From assembly GCF_006965485.1 (NCBI RefSeq), contig NZ_CP041360.1:4506501-4570500 (forward strand): a stretch of DNA of 64,000 nucleotides, written 5' to 3'. This stretch comes from Spirosoma sp. KCTC 42546. GTDB taxonomy: Bacteria; Bacteroidota; Bacteroidia; Cytophagales; Spirosomataceae. A program made the position numbers and the translations under genes. Positions 1 to 8,992 of the stretch are shown in pieces. Every line of letters begins with the position of its first letter. Positions within the stretch are counted from its first letter, which is position 1. The notes under the pieces were generated by a model. It saw only the letters and a list, made by a program, of their open reading frames with translations, searched no databases and was not told where the DNA came from.

Positions 1-351
1 TGTGGGGCCTGCACCGTCCACCTGAACGGTGAAGCGGTGCGTTCGTGCGTCACCAAAATGAGCCGGGCCGCTGGCCAGCAGGTGGTCACCATTGAAGGGC
101 TCTCTCAAAACAATGATCACCCCCTGCAACAGGCCTGGCAGCAAATCGACGTGCCCCAGTGTGGTTACTGTCACTCCGGACAGCTCATGTCGGCCGCGGT
201 GCTGCTTCGGGAGAACCCCAACCCGACCGATGCGGATATCGATGCGGCTATGGCGGGCAATATTTGCCGGTGCGGCACGTACCCCCGCATTCGGAAAGCC
301 ATTCATGTAGCGGCCAGTGGAGCGGATCGAAAGCTCGGCAAAAGCGAGTAA
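1..351 (+). CDS. (2Fe-2S)-binding subunit of a molybdenum hydroxylase (5' truncated)
   Basis: This is the C-terminal part of the small iron-sulfur subunit of a xanthine dehydrogenase/isoquinoline 1-oxidoreductase-type enzyme; the reading frame is already open at base 1. Visible are CGAC at the very start with a further Cys (VRSC), which belong to the plant-ferredoxin-like 2Fe-2S cluster, and then CGYC and CRCG, the ligands of the second 2Fe-2S cluster in the four-helix domain. In this family the subunit passes electrons from the molybdenum site to an outside acceptor. The diheme cytochrome and the molybdopterin subunit follow on the same strand, so the three probably form one complex and operon. 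The missing N-terminus lies outside the window. The family call is firm; the substrate is unknown. Confidence 0.93.
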   Translation, partial: CGACTVHLNGEAVRSCVTKMSRAAGQQVVTIEGLSQNNDHPLQQAWQQIDVPQCGYCHSGQLMSAAVLLRENPNPTDADIDAAMAGNICRCGTYPRIRKAIHVAASGADRKLGKSE

Positions 352-422
352 TGTTACGTCGTCAACAATAAAGCCGGTAGCCACCTCCATAAACGCATTC
401 AGAAACGAAAGCACGTCCGTCT

Positions 423-1064
423 ATGCCTTTACGAACAATCTATAACCTGGCCATTCTTCTGTCGATGACAGGGATTATGGCCTCTACGTTTACCACGCAT
501 ACTGATCCGATCAGTACCAGCCCGATGAACACAGCAGCCCATGTTGCACCCATCAAAAAAGATCCGGTCCGGAGGGACAGCGTTACGTCGGTGAAAGCGT
601 TTGCCAATGTCTACAAAGTGCTGATGAGTCCGCGCTGCATGAACTGTCATCCATCGGGTGATATACCGCTCCAGGGCGACGACAATCACCTGCACACGAT
701 GGGCCCTCGTCGGGGTACGGATGGCAAAGGCATTTATGCCATGAAATGCTCGAACTGCCATCAGCCAACCAACACGCCGGGTCTGCATACGCCACCAGGA
801 AATCCAGAATGGCATTTACCCCCGGCAACCATGCGGATGGTTTTCCAGGGACGAACACCCCGCCAATTAGCCAAACAACTGGTCGATCCCAAGCAAAATG
901 GGAATAAGAACGTGGAAAAACTGCTGGAACACGCAGACGATGGCCTGGTAAAGGCTGGCTGGAACCCCGGTGAAGGCCGGACGCTGCCCCCCATGAGTCA
1001 TGCTGAATTTAAAAAAGCCTGGACGACCTGGATCAACACAGGCGCCTACGCCCCTCAACGGTAA
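423..1064 (+). CDS. Diheme c-type cytochrome of the molybdenum hydroxylase
   Basis: A 213-residue protein with an N-terminal hydrophobic segment (about residues 5-22) suited to export, and two CxxCH haem-binding motifs, CMNCH at residues 72-76 and CSNCH at 109-113. The gene lies between the 2Fe-2S subunit and the molybdopterin subunit. This suggests that it is the electron acceptor taking electrons from the 2Fe-2S subunit in the periplasm. Related Bacteroidota proteins are commonly annotated as an isoquinoline 1-oxidoreductase subunit. The spacing is 71 bp after the upstream gene and 16 bp before the next, consistent with co-transcription. The haem motifs are read directly; the role as acceptor is inferred from context. 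Confidence 0.88.
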   Translation: MPLRTIYNLAILLSMTGIMASTFTTHTDPISTSPMNTAAHVAPIKKDPVRRDSVTSVKAFANVYKVLMSPRCMNCHPSGDIPLQGDDNHLHTMGPRRGTDGKGIYAMKCSNCHQPTNTPGLHTPPGNPEWHLPPATMRMVFQGRTPRQLAKQLVDPKQNGNKNVEKLLEHADDGLVKAGWNPGEGRTLPPMSHAEFKKAWTTWINTGAYAPQR

Positions 1065-1080
1065 CAAAAGCAACATCAAC

Positions 1081-3237
1081 ATGGACACACAACCCGTATC
1101 CAGACGCCATTTCCTGAAAGCCTCGGGCCTGACCGGTCTGGCGCTTTCGCTGGGATTCTATATCCCGTCGAATGCCGAAGAAGCCGAAATGATCAAAGCG
1201 GCTGAAGCCGATAGTTTTGGTATTGAAATGAATGCCTGGGTCCATATCGAACCGTCCGGCCAGGTGACTATTTTCTCGCACCGGGCCGAAATGGGCCAGG
1301 GGGTTTATCAGTCCATTCCTCAGATGGTTGCCGAAGAACTTGAAGTCGATCTGGACAAAGTAAATATCGTTTTTGCCAAAGGGGATTCTAAAAAATACGG
1401 CAATCAGGTTACGGGGGGTAGTTCAACCGTGCGGGGTTCCTACAAGAACTTGCTGACGCTGGGCGCTACTACCCGCCAAATGCTGATTCAGGCAGCCGCA
1501 ACCAAATGGAACGTGCCGATAGCGGACTGTTATGCCGAATCAGGACAGGTCATTCACCGGCCCAGCAACAAGCGATTCCACTATGGAGAACTGGTGGCAG
1601 ACGCGATGAAGCTGGAAACGCCCAAGAACGTCGTCTTAAAAAAGCGATCCGACTACAAGCTCGTTGGCAAGCCGTTGCTTCGGCAGGATACCAAATTAAA
1701 AACCAATGGGACGGCCACGTTTGGGCTGGACAAAGAAATTCCGGGTATGCTCTATGCCGCCGTGGAACGTAACCCCCGTCTGCGGGGTAAAGTCAAGAGT
1801 TTTGATGATACGGCTACTCGTAAAGTACCCGGCGTCAAACACGTGTTCAAAACCAAAATGCTGGTATTTAATACGTACCGTGAGGGCGTAGCAGTCGTAG
1901 CCACCTCAACCTGGGCCGCCTTGCAGGGAAAAAAAGCCCTGAAAGTTGAATGGGACGATAGTGGATTTGAGCACCTAAACACCGACGAGATTTTCAAACG
2001 CCAACAGCAAGCCTTAAGAACACAGGAAGGACTTTCCTTTAAGCAGCAGGGCGACGCATCAGCCGTTCTGGCCCAGGCACCTAAGAAACTCGATGTTGTC
2101 TATGAAACGCCCTATCAGTATCACGCGTGCATGGAACCGTTGAACTGCATTGCCCACTATCAGGACGATAAACTCGAAATCTGGGGACCAATCCAGGCAC
2201 CCGAGTGGGTACAGGATGCCATCAGCAAAGAAATGGGGCTGGACCGCGAAAAGGTAATTGTCCACATGACCTTTCTGGGGGGTGGATTTGGCCGAAAGGC
2301 ATTTATGGATTACCCGCATGAAGCGGCCGTAATCTCCAAAGAAATAAAAGCGCCGGTGCAGGTGGTCTGGACTCGCGAAGATGATGCAACGAATGGCCCG
2401 TATCGACCCGGTATTACGTACCGGTGCGAGGGGGTTGTCGATAAGGGGAAAATCAGCGCCTTCAAGCTTCGCATGGCTGGTCAAAACAATGACCATTGGC
2501 GCGGAGGACCGAAAGACAAAGCCAATCGGAGTACGTCGGAAGGCTTTCTGAAACCCTATGCCGACGGCATCAAAAACCTCAGCATTGCCGATGTGCCTTT
2601 CGAAACACCCATTCCAACCATGTGGTGGCGCTCAGTGTATGCATCGACCAACGGCTTTGCTTATGAGAGTTTCATCGACGAACTGGCCCATGAAGCCAGG
2701 CAGGATCCAATGGCCTTCCGCCGGGAACACCTGCCCGATGAGCGACTGCATCGGCAACTCGACAAACTGGCCGAGGTATCGGGCTGGAAAACCCGCAAAC
2801 CGGGCGAGGGCTACGGCATGGCTATCACTGAGTGTTTTTCCAGTACGGTAGGGCAGGTGGTGAAAGTATCAAAAGGCACGGACGGAAAGCTCAAAATCGA
2901 CCATGTCTGGGCGGTGATGGATTGCGGGTGGTACGTTAATCCCGATACCATCAAAGCACAGGTGGAGGGGTCTATTGTGATGGCATTGGGAGCCGCTACC
3001 CAGCATCAGGTGACATTTAAGGATGGCGTGCCCGTAGACAAGAATTTCTACTCGTATCAACTGCCCCGCATCACCGATATTCCACCCATTGATGTGTATG
3101 TCATGGACAACGACGAACCAGCGGGTGGTGTTGGCGAACCGGGTTTGCCTGCCTTTGCTCCTGCCCTGACCAATGCTATATTTGATTTAACCGGCAAACG
3201 CATTCGTAAGCTACCGTTTAATCTGGCATTGGTATAA
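1081..3237 (+). CDS. Molybdopterin-binding subunit of a xanthine dehydrogenase-family enzyme (IorB-like)
   Basis: The large catalytic subunit, 718 residues from the ATG at 1081. An in-frame start at 1000 would overlap the cytochrome gene and place the export signal internally, so it is rejected. The N-terminus carries a twin-arginine signal (SRRHFLKASG), so the folded enzyme with cofactor is probably exported. The hammerhead domain lies around residues 200-300. GGGFGRK is a molybdopterin-binding loop, and GVGEPG near residues 683-688 holds the Glu (about 686) that acts as base in this family. Members hydroxylate N-heterocycles or aldehydes using water oxygen. The substrate cannot be read from sequence. 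A decayed second copy of its C-terminus lies at 58201-58401. Confidence 0.92.
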   Translation: MDTQPVSRRHFLKASGLTGLALSLGFYIPSNAEEAEMIKAAEADSFGIEMNAWVHIEPSGQVTIFSHRAEMGQGVYQSIPQMVAEELEVDLDKVNIVFAKGDSKKYGNQVTGGSSTVRGSYKNLLTLGATTRQMLIQAAATKWNVPIADCYAESGQVIHRPSNKRFHYGELVADAMKLETPKNVVLKKRSDYKLVGKPLLRQDTKLKTNGTATFGLDKEIPGMLYAAVERNPRLRGKVKSFDDTATRKVPGVKHVFKTKMLVFNTYREGVAVVATSTWAALQGKKALKVEWDDSGFEHLNTDEIFKRQQQALRTQEGLSFKQQGDASAVLAQAPKKLDVVYETPYQYHACMEPLNCIAHYQDDKLEIWGPIQAPEWVQDAISKEMGLDREKVIVHMTFLGGGFGRKAFMDYPHEAAVISKEIKAPVQVVWTREDDATNGPYRPGITYRCEGVVDKGKISAFKLRMAGQNNDHWRGGPKDKANRSTSEGFLKPYADGIKNLSIADVPFETPIPTMWWRSVYASTNGFAYESFIDELAHEARQDPMAFRREHLPDERLHRQLDKLAEVSGWKTRKPGEGYGMAITECFSSTVGQVVKVSKGTDGKLKIDHVWAVMDCGWYVNPDTIKAQVEGSIVMALGAATQHQVTFKDGVPVDKNFYSYQLPRITDIPPIDVYVMDNDEPAGGVGEPGLPAFAPALTNAIFDLTGKRIRKLPFNLALV

Positions 3238-3260
3238 AGAATACTCATCTCATTACCTAT

Positions 3261-3986
3261 ATGCGGATCGCTCTAGTATGTATGCTTGTCAGTTGGGTTA
3301 TCTCAGTTAACCAGCTCCACGCGCAAAACCAACTGAGTCAGCCAACCACCTTGTCGCCGAAACAGCAACGTATTGTCGCTATTGCTTCCCTGACCGCCAA
3401 GGGCGATCTGCAAAAACTACAGCCAGCCCTAAACACAGGTCTGGATGCAGGGCTGACTGTCAACGAAATCAAGGAAGTGCTGGTCCATTTGTATGCCTAT
3501 TGTGGATTTCCACGAAGTATTCGTGGGTTACAGACCTTCATAACGGTACTGGACGAACGCAAGAAAAAGGGCATCACCGACAAGGTGGGCCGGGAAGCCT
3601 CACCGATTACCAGCAGCGAACCGAAGTACGAGCGCGGCAAAAAAGTCCTCGAACAACTGAGTGGGCAGCCCGAAACCGGGCCGAAGCGAGGGTACTCGGC
3701 GTTTAGTCCGGAGATCGACGTGTTTCTGAAAGAGCATCTGTTTGCCGATCTGTTCGAGCGGGATGTGCTCAACTATACCGACCGGGAGCTGACGACCATT
3801 TCGGTGCTGACCAGTATCGGGGGCGTTGAGCCCATGTTGCAAAGCCACCTGGGCATCTGTTTGCACCTGGGACTGACCGCCCCCCAGCTACAGCAGGCGA
3901 TGGCACTGATCGAAACAACCGTCGGTAAATCGGAAGCCGACGCTGGCCGACTGGTTTTGACGCAGGCTACAGCAGCCAGACGGTAA
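3261..3986 (+). CDS. Exported carboxymuconolactone decarboxylase-family protein
   Basis: A 241-residue protein with a signal peptide (hydrophobic residues about 3-20, ending near HAQ). Two helical CMD/AhpD-like repeats follow, the first around residues 35-95 and the second around 165-235. The second holds the HLGICLHLGL segment, where family members carry catalytic Cys/His residues. The gene starts 23 bp after the molybdopterin subunit and is followed by a cupin, a pairing often seen in Bacteroidota and Proteobacteria. The family includes gamma-carboxymuconolactone decarboxylases and peroxidase-like AhpD proteins. The canonical CxxC pair of AhpD is not evident, so peroxidase activity is doubtful and the exact reaction is unknown. 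Confidence 0.85.
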   Translation: MRIALVCMLVSWVISVNQLHAQNQLSQPTTLSPKQQRIVAIASLTAKGDLQKLQPALNTGLDAGLTVNEIKEVLVHLYAYCGFPRSIRGLQTFITVLDERKKKGITDKVGREASPITSSEPKYERGKKVLEQLSGQPETGPKRGYSAFSPEIDVFLKEHLFADLFERDVLNYTDRELTTISVLTSIGGVEPMLQSHLGICLHLGLTAPQLQQAMALIETTVGKSEADAGRLVLTQATAARR

Positions 3987-4027
3987 GTGAAATTATATAC
4001 AAGGAGAGCGCTTTTACAGTGAAATCA

Positions 4028-4522
4028 ATGAAAAACAACGTGATAGGCTTACTAGCTGTAGGTTTACTGATCTCATTGATCGGTAGCGAGGTAAGGGCGC
4101 AAACCCAACCGGCAACGCAAACGGACGCGGGTGCCATTTTCCCAAAAGGCCAGCGGGCACCAGCCAGCAACTTTACCGGCACCGTCTGGGTGCAGCAGTT
4201 AATCGAGCCCGACAGCGCGATCAATATTCCCGTGGGCTACGTGACCTTCGAGCCGGGTGCCCGCTCGCACTGGCATCGCCACGCGGGCGGGCAGGTACTG
4301 CTGGCGCTGGGCGGCATTGGTTACTATCAGGAGCAGGGTAAACCCATTCAAATCCTCCGAAAAGGCGACGCGGTGAAATGTCCACCAAACATACCCCATT
4401 GGCATGGAGCTTCGCCAACGGTCGAATTTAGGCAGGTAGCCATCACACCCAACACGGCAACAGGGCGGGTAACGTGGTTGCAACCGGTAACGGATCAGGA
4501 GTACAACAACGTTAAGAAGTAA
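4028..4522 (+). CDS. Exported cupin-domain protein (paralogue A)
   Basis: A small single-domain cupin with a signal peptide (hydrophobic residues 4-20, cleavage near VRAQ). The cupin metal site is visible as HWHRH in motif 1, with the later HWHGA block in motif 2. I chose the ATG at 4028. A GTG at 4019 is possible because AAGGAG at 4001-4006 would be 12 bases ahead of it. It is clearly homologous to the two cytoplasmic cupins at 48104-48517 and 49648-50061, sharing FTGTxW, FEPGxR, GYYQEQGKPIQ, HWHGA and WLxPVTDxEYN. Only this copy is exported. It is last in the molybdenum-hydroxylase cluster. The reaction is unknown. Confidence 0.86.
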   Translation: MKNNVIGLLAVGLLISLIGSEVRAQTQPATQTDAGAIFPKGQRAPASNFTGTVWVQQLIEPDSAINIPVGYVTFEPGARSHWHRHAGGQVLLALGGIGYYQEQGKPIQILRKGDAVKCPPNIPHWHGASPTVEFRQVAITPNTATGRVTWLQPVTDQEYNNVKK

Positions 4523-4872
4523 GTTTTCACCAAGTTGATCTAGCAATTCACTGAAGAATACCCCAGTAATTTTATCAGTCAAGTCTGTTTGGCACCGGGC
4601 AAGTCAACAGGCCAATTTTGGGCAATAAATGTATCCATTAGTGAACCAGTTTATGGTCAACTTTTTCCAGGACAGGATAATTCCGCGCTGACACGTTGAC
4701 CGTTTAATTGGTAATGGCCTCCCGTCAGGATACTCAGCGTCGGTAAATTGGCTACAGGCTATCGGTTAGCTCATGAATCTAAAGAGCTAATTACGTAAAA
4801 ATACATGCTGTTCGTATGCGAATTGATGAGTTAATCCTAGTTTAGGCAATCTAAATCTGGCCCTCCTCATTT
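4523..4872. other. Intergenic region without a recognised gene
   Basis: 350 bp between the cupin gene and the GH30 gene. I see no credible coding frame, no tRNA fold and no strong inverted repeat. A short 7-bp stem (TTAGCTC with GAGCTAA) sits near 4766-4790. The promoter of the GH30 gene is expected here, but no clear TAnnTTTG box stands out. Confidence 0.5.
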
Positions 4873-6444
4873 ATGCAACTTCCCGATTCCTATTCTTTCC
4901 GACTACTAAACGTGCTTTGCCTTTTGCTGGTTGCTATCGTTAGCAACGCCAGTCCTAGAGCAGACATCCTGACGAAACCAGGAGCTACCACAGGAATAAC
5001 GGTTACCATCGACCCCACAAAAACAGGCCAGACCATCGATCATTTTGGGGCTTCCGATGCCTGGTCCTGCCAGTTTGTGGGTCAGTGGCCAGAGGCAAAG
5101 AAAACAGCCATCGCCGATTTGCTCTTCAGTAGGGATACCCTGCCCAATGGAAAACCTAAGGGAATCGGCTTGTCGCTCTGGCGGTTTAACATTGGCGCGG
5201 GAACTGCTGAACAGGGCATTGAGAGTGGTATTAAGGATGAATGGCGACGTGCGGAATCATTCCTCAACAACGATGGAACCTATAACTGGTCTAAGCAGGC
5301 TGGGCAAGTCTGGTTTTTAAAGGCTGCTAAAGAACGCGGTGTCGCTACCTTTTTAGCATTCCCAAACAGCCCGCCCGTCCAGTACACGATCAATGGCAAA
5401 GGGTATGCAAGTAAAGCAATCCCTAATCTGAATGCGGATAAGTTTGATCAGTACGCCGGGTTTCTGGCTACGGTGATTACAGGCATCCGCAACAAAACCG
5501 GGATTTTGTTCAATTACATCAGTCCGGTCAATGAACCCCAATGGGACTGGAGCGATGGGGGTCAGGAGGGCACTCCTTTTTACAACAACCAGATCGCCAG
5601 TATAACCCGGTCGCTCAGTAGCGCCCTATTGAACAATAAACTGGCTACCCAGATAAATGTCGCCGAAGCGGGTCAAATTGAATTTCTGTATTCAGAGCAC
5701 AATCGTCAGGGAAAAGGCAAGCAGATCAGTTCATTTTTCAACAAAGCCTCAACGGACTATATTGGTAATCTACCGAACCTCACGAAGGCGGTCTCTGCTC
5801 ATAGTTATTTTACGACCTCTCCGTACAACATTGCCGTGCAGAAGCGCAACCAGCTTGCGACTAGCGTATCCGATGTTCCGAATCTTGGCTACTGGATGTC
5901 GGAATACTGCATTCTGGGCGACAACAGCGGGGAAATAAACGGATCTGGACGAGAACTTGGTATTGACCCCGGCTTGTACGTCGCGAAAGTGATCCATACT
6001 GACCTCGTCAATGCATATGCCTCAGCCTGGCATTGGTGGATTGCCATATCGCCTTACAATTACAAAGATGGGTTGATCTATATCGACAAAACGAAAACGG
6101 ACGGCAATTACTATTCATCGAAGATGCTCTGGGCATTCGGCAATTTCAGTCGATTTATACGTCCCGGTGCCGTGCGGGTAAATACGTCGGTTACGCAAAG
6201 CAATGAAGGGCTTCTGGTATCATCGTATAGGAACAAGAACCAGCAACTCGTTACCGTATGTATCAACGCGGGGAGTGAGGACCAATTAGTTAAGCTGATT
6301 TTGGCATCTGGCAATTTATCCAACGTAACACGCTATACAACGTCGGCAATGGCAGATCTTGACCCTGTTTCTATCAGGAACTACGATGGTAGCCTAACTA
6401 TTGGAGCGAAAAGCATCGTTACAGTCGTTGGGAATTTAAACTAA
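4873..6444 (+). CDS. Glycoside hydrolase family 30 enzyme, exported
   Basis: A 523-residue exported glycosidase. An N-terminal hydrophobic stretch (residues about 9-26) is followed by the GH30 (beta/alpha)8 barrel, beginning with the GxTIDHFGASDAW segment typical of the family. The acid/base Glu is E221 in SPVNEP and the nucleophile Glu is E344 in WMSEYC. The C-terminus (about residues 420-523) forms the side beta-domain common in GH30. The sequence resembles the endo-beta-1,6-galactanase-like part of the family, suggesting action on plant-cell-wall arabinogalactan side chains, but the subfamily cannot be settled by eye. It stands alone, with a bidirectional terminator hairpin about 100 bp downstream. 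Confidence 0.88.
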   Translation: MQLPDSYSFRLLNVLCLLLVAIVSNASPRADILTKPGATTGITVTIDPTKTGQTIDHFGASDAWSCQFVGQWPEAKKTAIADLLFSRDTLPNGKPKGIGLSLWRFNIGAGTAEQGIESGIKDEWRRAESFLNNDGTYNWSKQAGQVWFLKAAKERGVATFLAFPNSPPVQYTINGKGYASKAIPNLNADKFDQYAGFLATVITGIRNKTGILFNYISPVNEPQWDWSDGGQEGTPFYNNQIASITRSLSSALLNNKLATQINVAEAGQIEFLYSEHNRQGKGKQISSFFNKASTDYIGNLPNLTKAVSAHSYFTTSPYNIAVQKRNQLATSVSDVPNLGYWMSEYCILGDNSGEINGSGRELGIDPGLYVAKVIHTDLVNAYASAWHWWIAISPYNYKDGLIYIDKTKTDGNYYSSKMLWAFGNFSRFIRPGAVRVNTSVTQSNEGLLVSSYRNKNQQLVTVCINAGSEDQLVKLILASGNLSNVTRYTTSAMADLDPVSIRNYDGSLTIGAKSIVTVVGNLN

Positions 6445-6536
6445 ATAAACGCTCAGTTTATGCGTGTTAATTGACGGACTGGAAATTACAAATGCCATTG
6501 CAGATGGGTGAACCATTGAAATTAGCATTGATCTTT

Positions 6537-6576
6537 TAACGAGAATGGTCAGCTTTAGAGCTGACCATTCTCGTTA
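6537..6576. terminator. Bidirectional hairpin terminator between convergent genes
   Basis: A perfect 18-bp inverted repeat (arms 6537-6554 and 6559-6576) with a 4-base loop. It lies between the GH30 gene (plus strand) and the glutamine synthetase III gene (minus strand), which converge here. T-rich bases flank both sides. The arms show no tandem periodicity, unlike the repeats near 12, 16, 22 and 24 kb. Confidence 0.72.
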
Positions 6577-6671
6577 GTAATCACCTGATAACTAGACACT
6601 AATCCTCCCGTATAAGTAATCAGCTTCTTCGTTCAGTAACAAAGTTATGACCACGGGCATCGGTCTTAACT

Positions 6672-8861
6672 CTATTTCACAAATAATAATTCGCGGTACT
6701 TTATTAATGGCCAGTCTTCATCGTCAACCACTTCTTCGAGCTTATCCACTTCGTAACGGATCAGGTCAAAGTGATCCTTTACTTCGGTAGCGTAGAGTTT
6801 GGCGCGTTCGGCAGTATCGGTTACATTGTTCGCTTTTTTGCGGGATTCGATCATGGCTTCCACTCCCTTCTTGATCACAATGACCCGGGTTGAAATTTCA
6901 CGCAGGATATCTTTAATCGGTTCAGCTTCGGCAGTCATGCCTAACTCAACCAGATTCCGGGCAGTTTCGGCTAACTTGTTCTGGTATTTCAGTGCGGTTG
7001 ATACTACGTGGTTCATGGCCAGATCGCCCATCACGCGCGACTCGATCTGCACGTTTTTGATATACTTTTCGAGTTCAATTTCGTAGCGGGATTCAACCTC
7101 AGCGTGGTTCATAACCCCCGTCCGCTCAAACAGGGCCAGCGATTCGGGCTGAACAAACACGCCTAACGCTTCGGGCGATGATTTGATGTTTGACAAGCCC
7201 CGTTGAGCCGCTTCGTCAACCCACTCGTCCGAGTACCCATTGCCTTCAAACAGGATGCGTTTGCTGTTGGCATAGTATTCTTTTAAAATATCGACGATAG
7301 CCAGTTCCTTCTTCTCACCCTTTGCTAACCGTACATCCAGATCGGTTTTAAATCGGTTCAACTGATCGGCTACAATGGCGTTCAAAACGGTCATAGTCGA
7401 CGCCGAGTTGGCTGAACTTCCCACTGCTCTAAACTCAAATTTATTACCCGTAAAGGCGAAAGGTGAGGTTCGGTTCCGGTCGGTATTGTCGCGCATCAGG
7501 CTGGGAATACGGTTGAGTCCCAGCTTGTAATACACGTTATCGCCCTTATTCACGGTCACTTCCGACTTGGTTTCCAGATCATTAAGAGCCAGCGTTAAAG
7601 CTTCACCCAGGAAAATCGAGACAATGGCCGGGGGAGCTTCGTTAGCACCCAGCCGGTGTTCATTACCCGCCGAGGCAATACTGGCACGTAGTAAATCGGC
7701 ATTATCGTGAACCGCTTTTACTACATTCACCAGAAACGTCAGAAACCGTAGACTTTCCTTTGGTTTGGTGCTCGGAGCCAGCAGGTTAACGCCTGTATTG
7801 GTCCCCATCGACCAGTTATTGTGTTTGCCACTCCCATTAACTCCGGCAAATGGTTTTTCGTGGAAGAGCACCTTCAGGTTATGCTTCTCCGATATCTTTT
7901 CCATTAAATCCATCAGCAGCGCATTGTGGTCAACGGCCAGATTGACTTCTTCGAAAGTCGGGGCTACCTCAAACTGACCCGGTGCCACTTCATTGTGTCG
8001 CGTCCGAACCGGCATGCCAAGTTTCATGGACTCGAACTCAAAGTCCACCATAAACGCATTGACGCGGGGCGGAATAGAACCAAAATAGTGATCTTCCAAT
8101 TGCTGGCCCCGTGCGGGAGCATGTCCAAATACCGTTCGGCCAGCCAGTACCAGATCAGGGCGGGCATAGAACAGCGCCCGGTCAACCACAAAATATTCCT
8201 GTTCTGGACCGAGTGTGGGGGTTACTTTCGTGATATTCCGATCAAAATACTGACAAACAGCCGTTGCCGCTTTATCCAGTGCATTCAGTGCTTTCAGCAA
8301 GGGTGTTTTGTAATCCAGCGCTTCCCCCGTATACGAAATAAAAACCGATGGAATACAGAGCGTTTTTCCGCCTGCTCCGTTATCCATCAAAAACGCAGGT
8401 GATGAGGGGTCCCATCCGGTGTAACCCCGAGCCTCGAAGGTATTCCGCAGTCCTCCATTCGGAAACGACGATGCATCCGGTTCCTGCTGTACCAATGCAC
8501 TTCCTTTGAATTTCTCGACGGCTTTACCGTCGAGGGTAATATCAAAAAAGGCATCGTGTTTTTCGGCGGTTTCGCCCGTTAGCGGCTGAAACCAGTGGGT
8601 GTAGTGGGTTGCGCCTTTGGAGGTTGCCCACGATTTCATGGCACTCGCTACTTCGTCGGCAATACCCCGGTCAATCTGGCCATTGGTGCTGATGGCTTCG
8701 GTAACTTTTAGGTAGGCTTCGGGCGAGAGGAGTGCCCGCATGACTTCATTATTGAATGTATAACTGCCAAAAAAATCACCAACACGTTCAGTAGGAGCTG
8801 CTACCGGCATAGCCTGACGACTTTGGGCAATTTCGAGGGCTTTGAAACGAAAATTAGACAT
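6672..8861 (-). CDS. glnN: Glutamine synthetase type III
   Basis: A 729-residue enzyme of the GSIII class, which makes glutamine from glutamate, ammonia and ATP. The length fits the class (about 700-730 residues, against about 470 for GSI). The long N-terminal extension, the GPEQEYF glutamate-binding block, the FAGVNGSGKHNNWS segment and the C-terminal helical region are all present. The start ATG at 8861 has a -7 box at 8899-8906 upstream on the minus strand. It lies directly downstream of, and on the same strand as, the type II enzyme at 8993-10024. A strong terminator between them implies separate transcripts, probably so that each can respond to nitrogen supply independently. Confidence 0.95.
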   Translation of the reverse strand: MSNFRFKALEIAQSRQAMPVAAPTERVGDFFGSYTFNNEVMRALLSPEAYLKVTEAISTNGQIDRGIADEVASAMKSWATSKGATHYTHWFQPLTGETAEKHDAFFDITLDGKAVEKFKGSALVQQEPDASSFPNGGLRNTFEARGYTGWDPSSPAFLMDNGAGGKTLCIPSVFISYTGEALDYKTPLLKALNALDKAATAVCQYFDRNITKVTPTLGPEQEYFVVDRALFYARPDLVLAGRTVFGHAPARGQQLEDHYFGSIPPRVNAFMVDFEFESMKLGMPVRTRHNEVAPGQFEVAPTFEEVNLAVDHNALLMDLMEKISEKHNLKVLFHEKPFAGVNGSGKHNNWSMGTNTGVNLLAPSTKPKESLRFLTFLVNVVKAVHDNADLLRASIASAGNEHRLGANEAPPAIVSIFLGEALTLALNDLETKSEVTVNKGDNVYYKLGLNRIPSLMRDNTDRNRTSPFAFTGNKFEFRAVGSSANSASTMTVLNAIVADQLNRFKTDLDVRLAKGEKKELAIVDILKEYYANSKRILFEGNGYSDEWVDEAAQRGLSNIKSSPEALGVFVQPESLALFERTGVMNHAEVESRYEIELEKYIKNVQIESRVMGDLAMNHVVSTALKYQNKLAETARNLVELGMTAEAEPIKDILREISTRVIVIKKGVEAMIESRKKANNVTDTAERAKLYATEVKDHFDLIRYEVDKLEEVVDDEDWPLIKYRELLFVK

Positions 8862-8898
8862 CGAACGGCTTTAAGGTTTTAGGTTTTTAAATATTTGT

Positions 8899-8906
8899 CA
8901 AACTTA
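8899..8906 (-). promoter_or_regulatory. Candidate -7 promoter box of glnN
   Basis: On the minus strand the sequence reads TAAGTTTG, matching the Bacteroidota -7 consensus TAnnTTTG. A TTGT lies 19 bases upstream, close to the -33 TTTG consensus. Transcription would begin about 30 bases before the glnN start codon. This short motif can occur by chance, but its position and spacing fit. Confidence 0.45.
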
Positions 8907-8938
8907 CACGCCTTCAGCACAGATTACAATGAATACCA

Positions 8939-8972
8939 CAAAAAAGCCCGGCTACTCGCGCAGCCGGGCTTT
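8939..8972 (-). terminator. Intrinsic terminator of the type II glutamine synthetase gene
   Basis: An 11-bp perfect stem (8943-8953 with 8962-8972, GC-rich core GCCCGGCT) with an 8-base loop. On the minus strand it is followed by a run of T. It sits 20 bp after the stop codon of the gene at 8993-10024, so it should end that transcript before glnN. Confidence 0.85.
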
Positions 8973-8992
8973 GTACCAATAAGTATGTTGGC

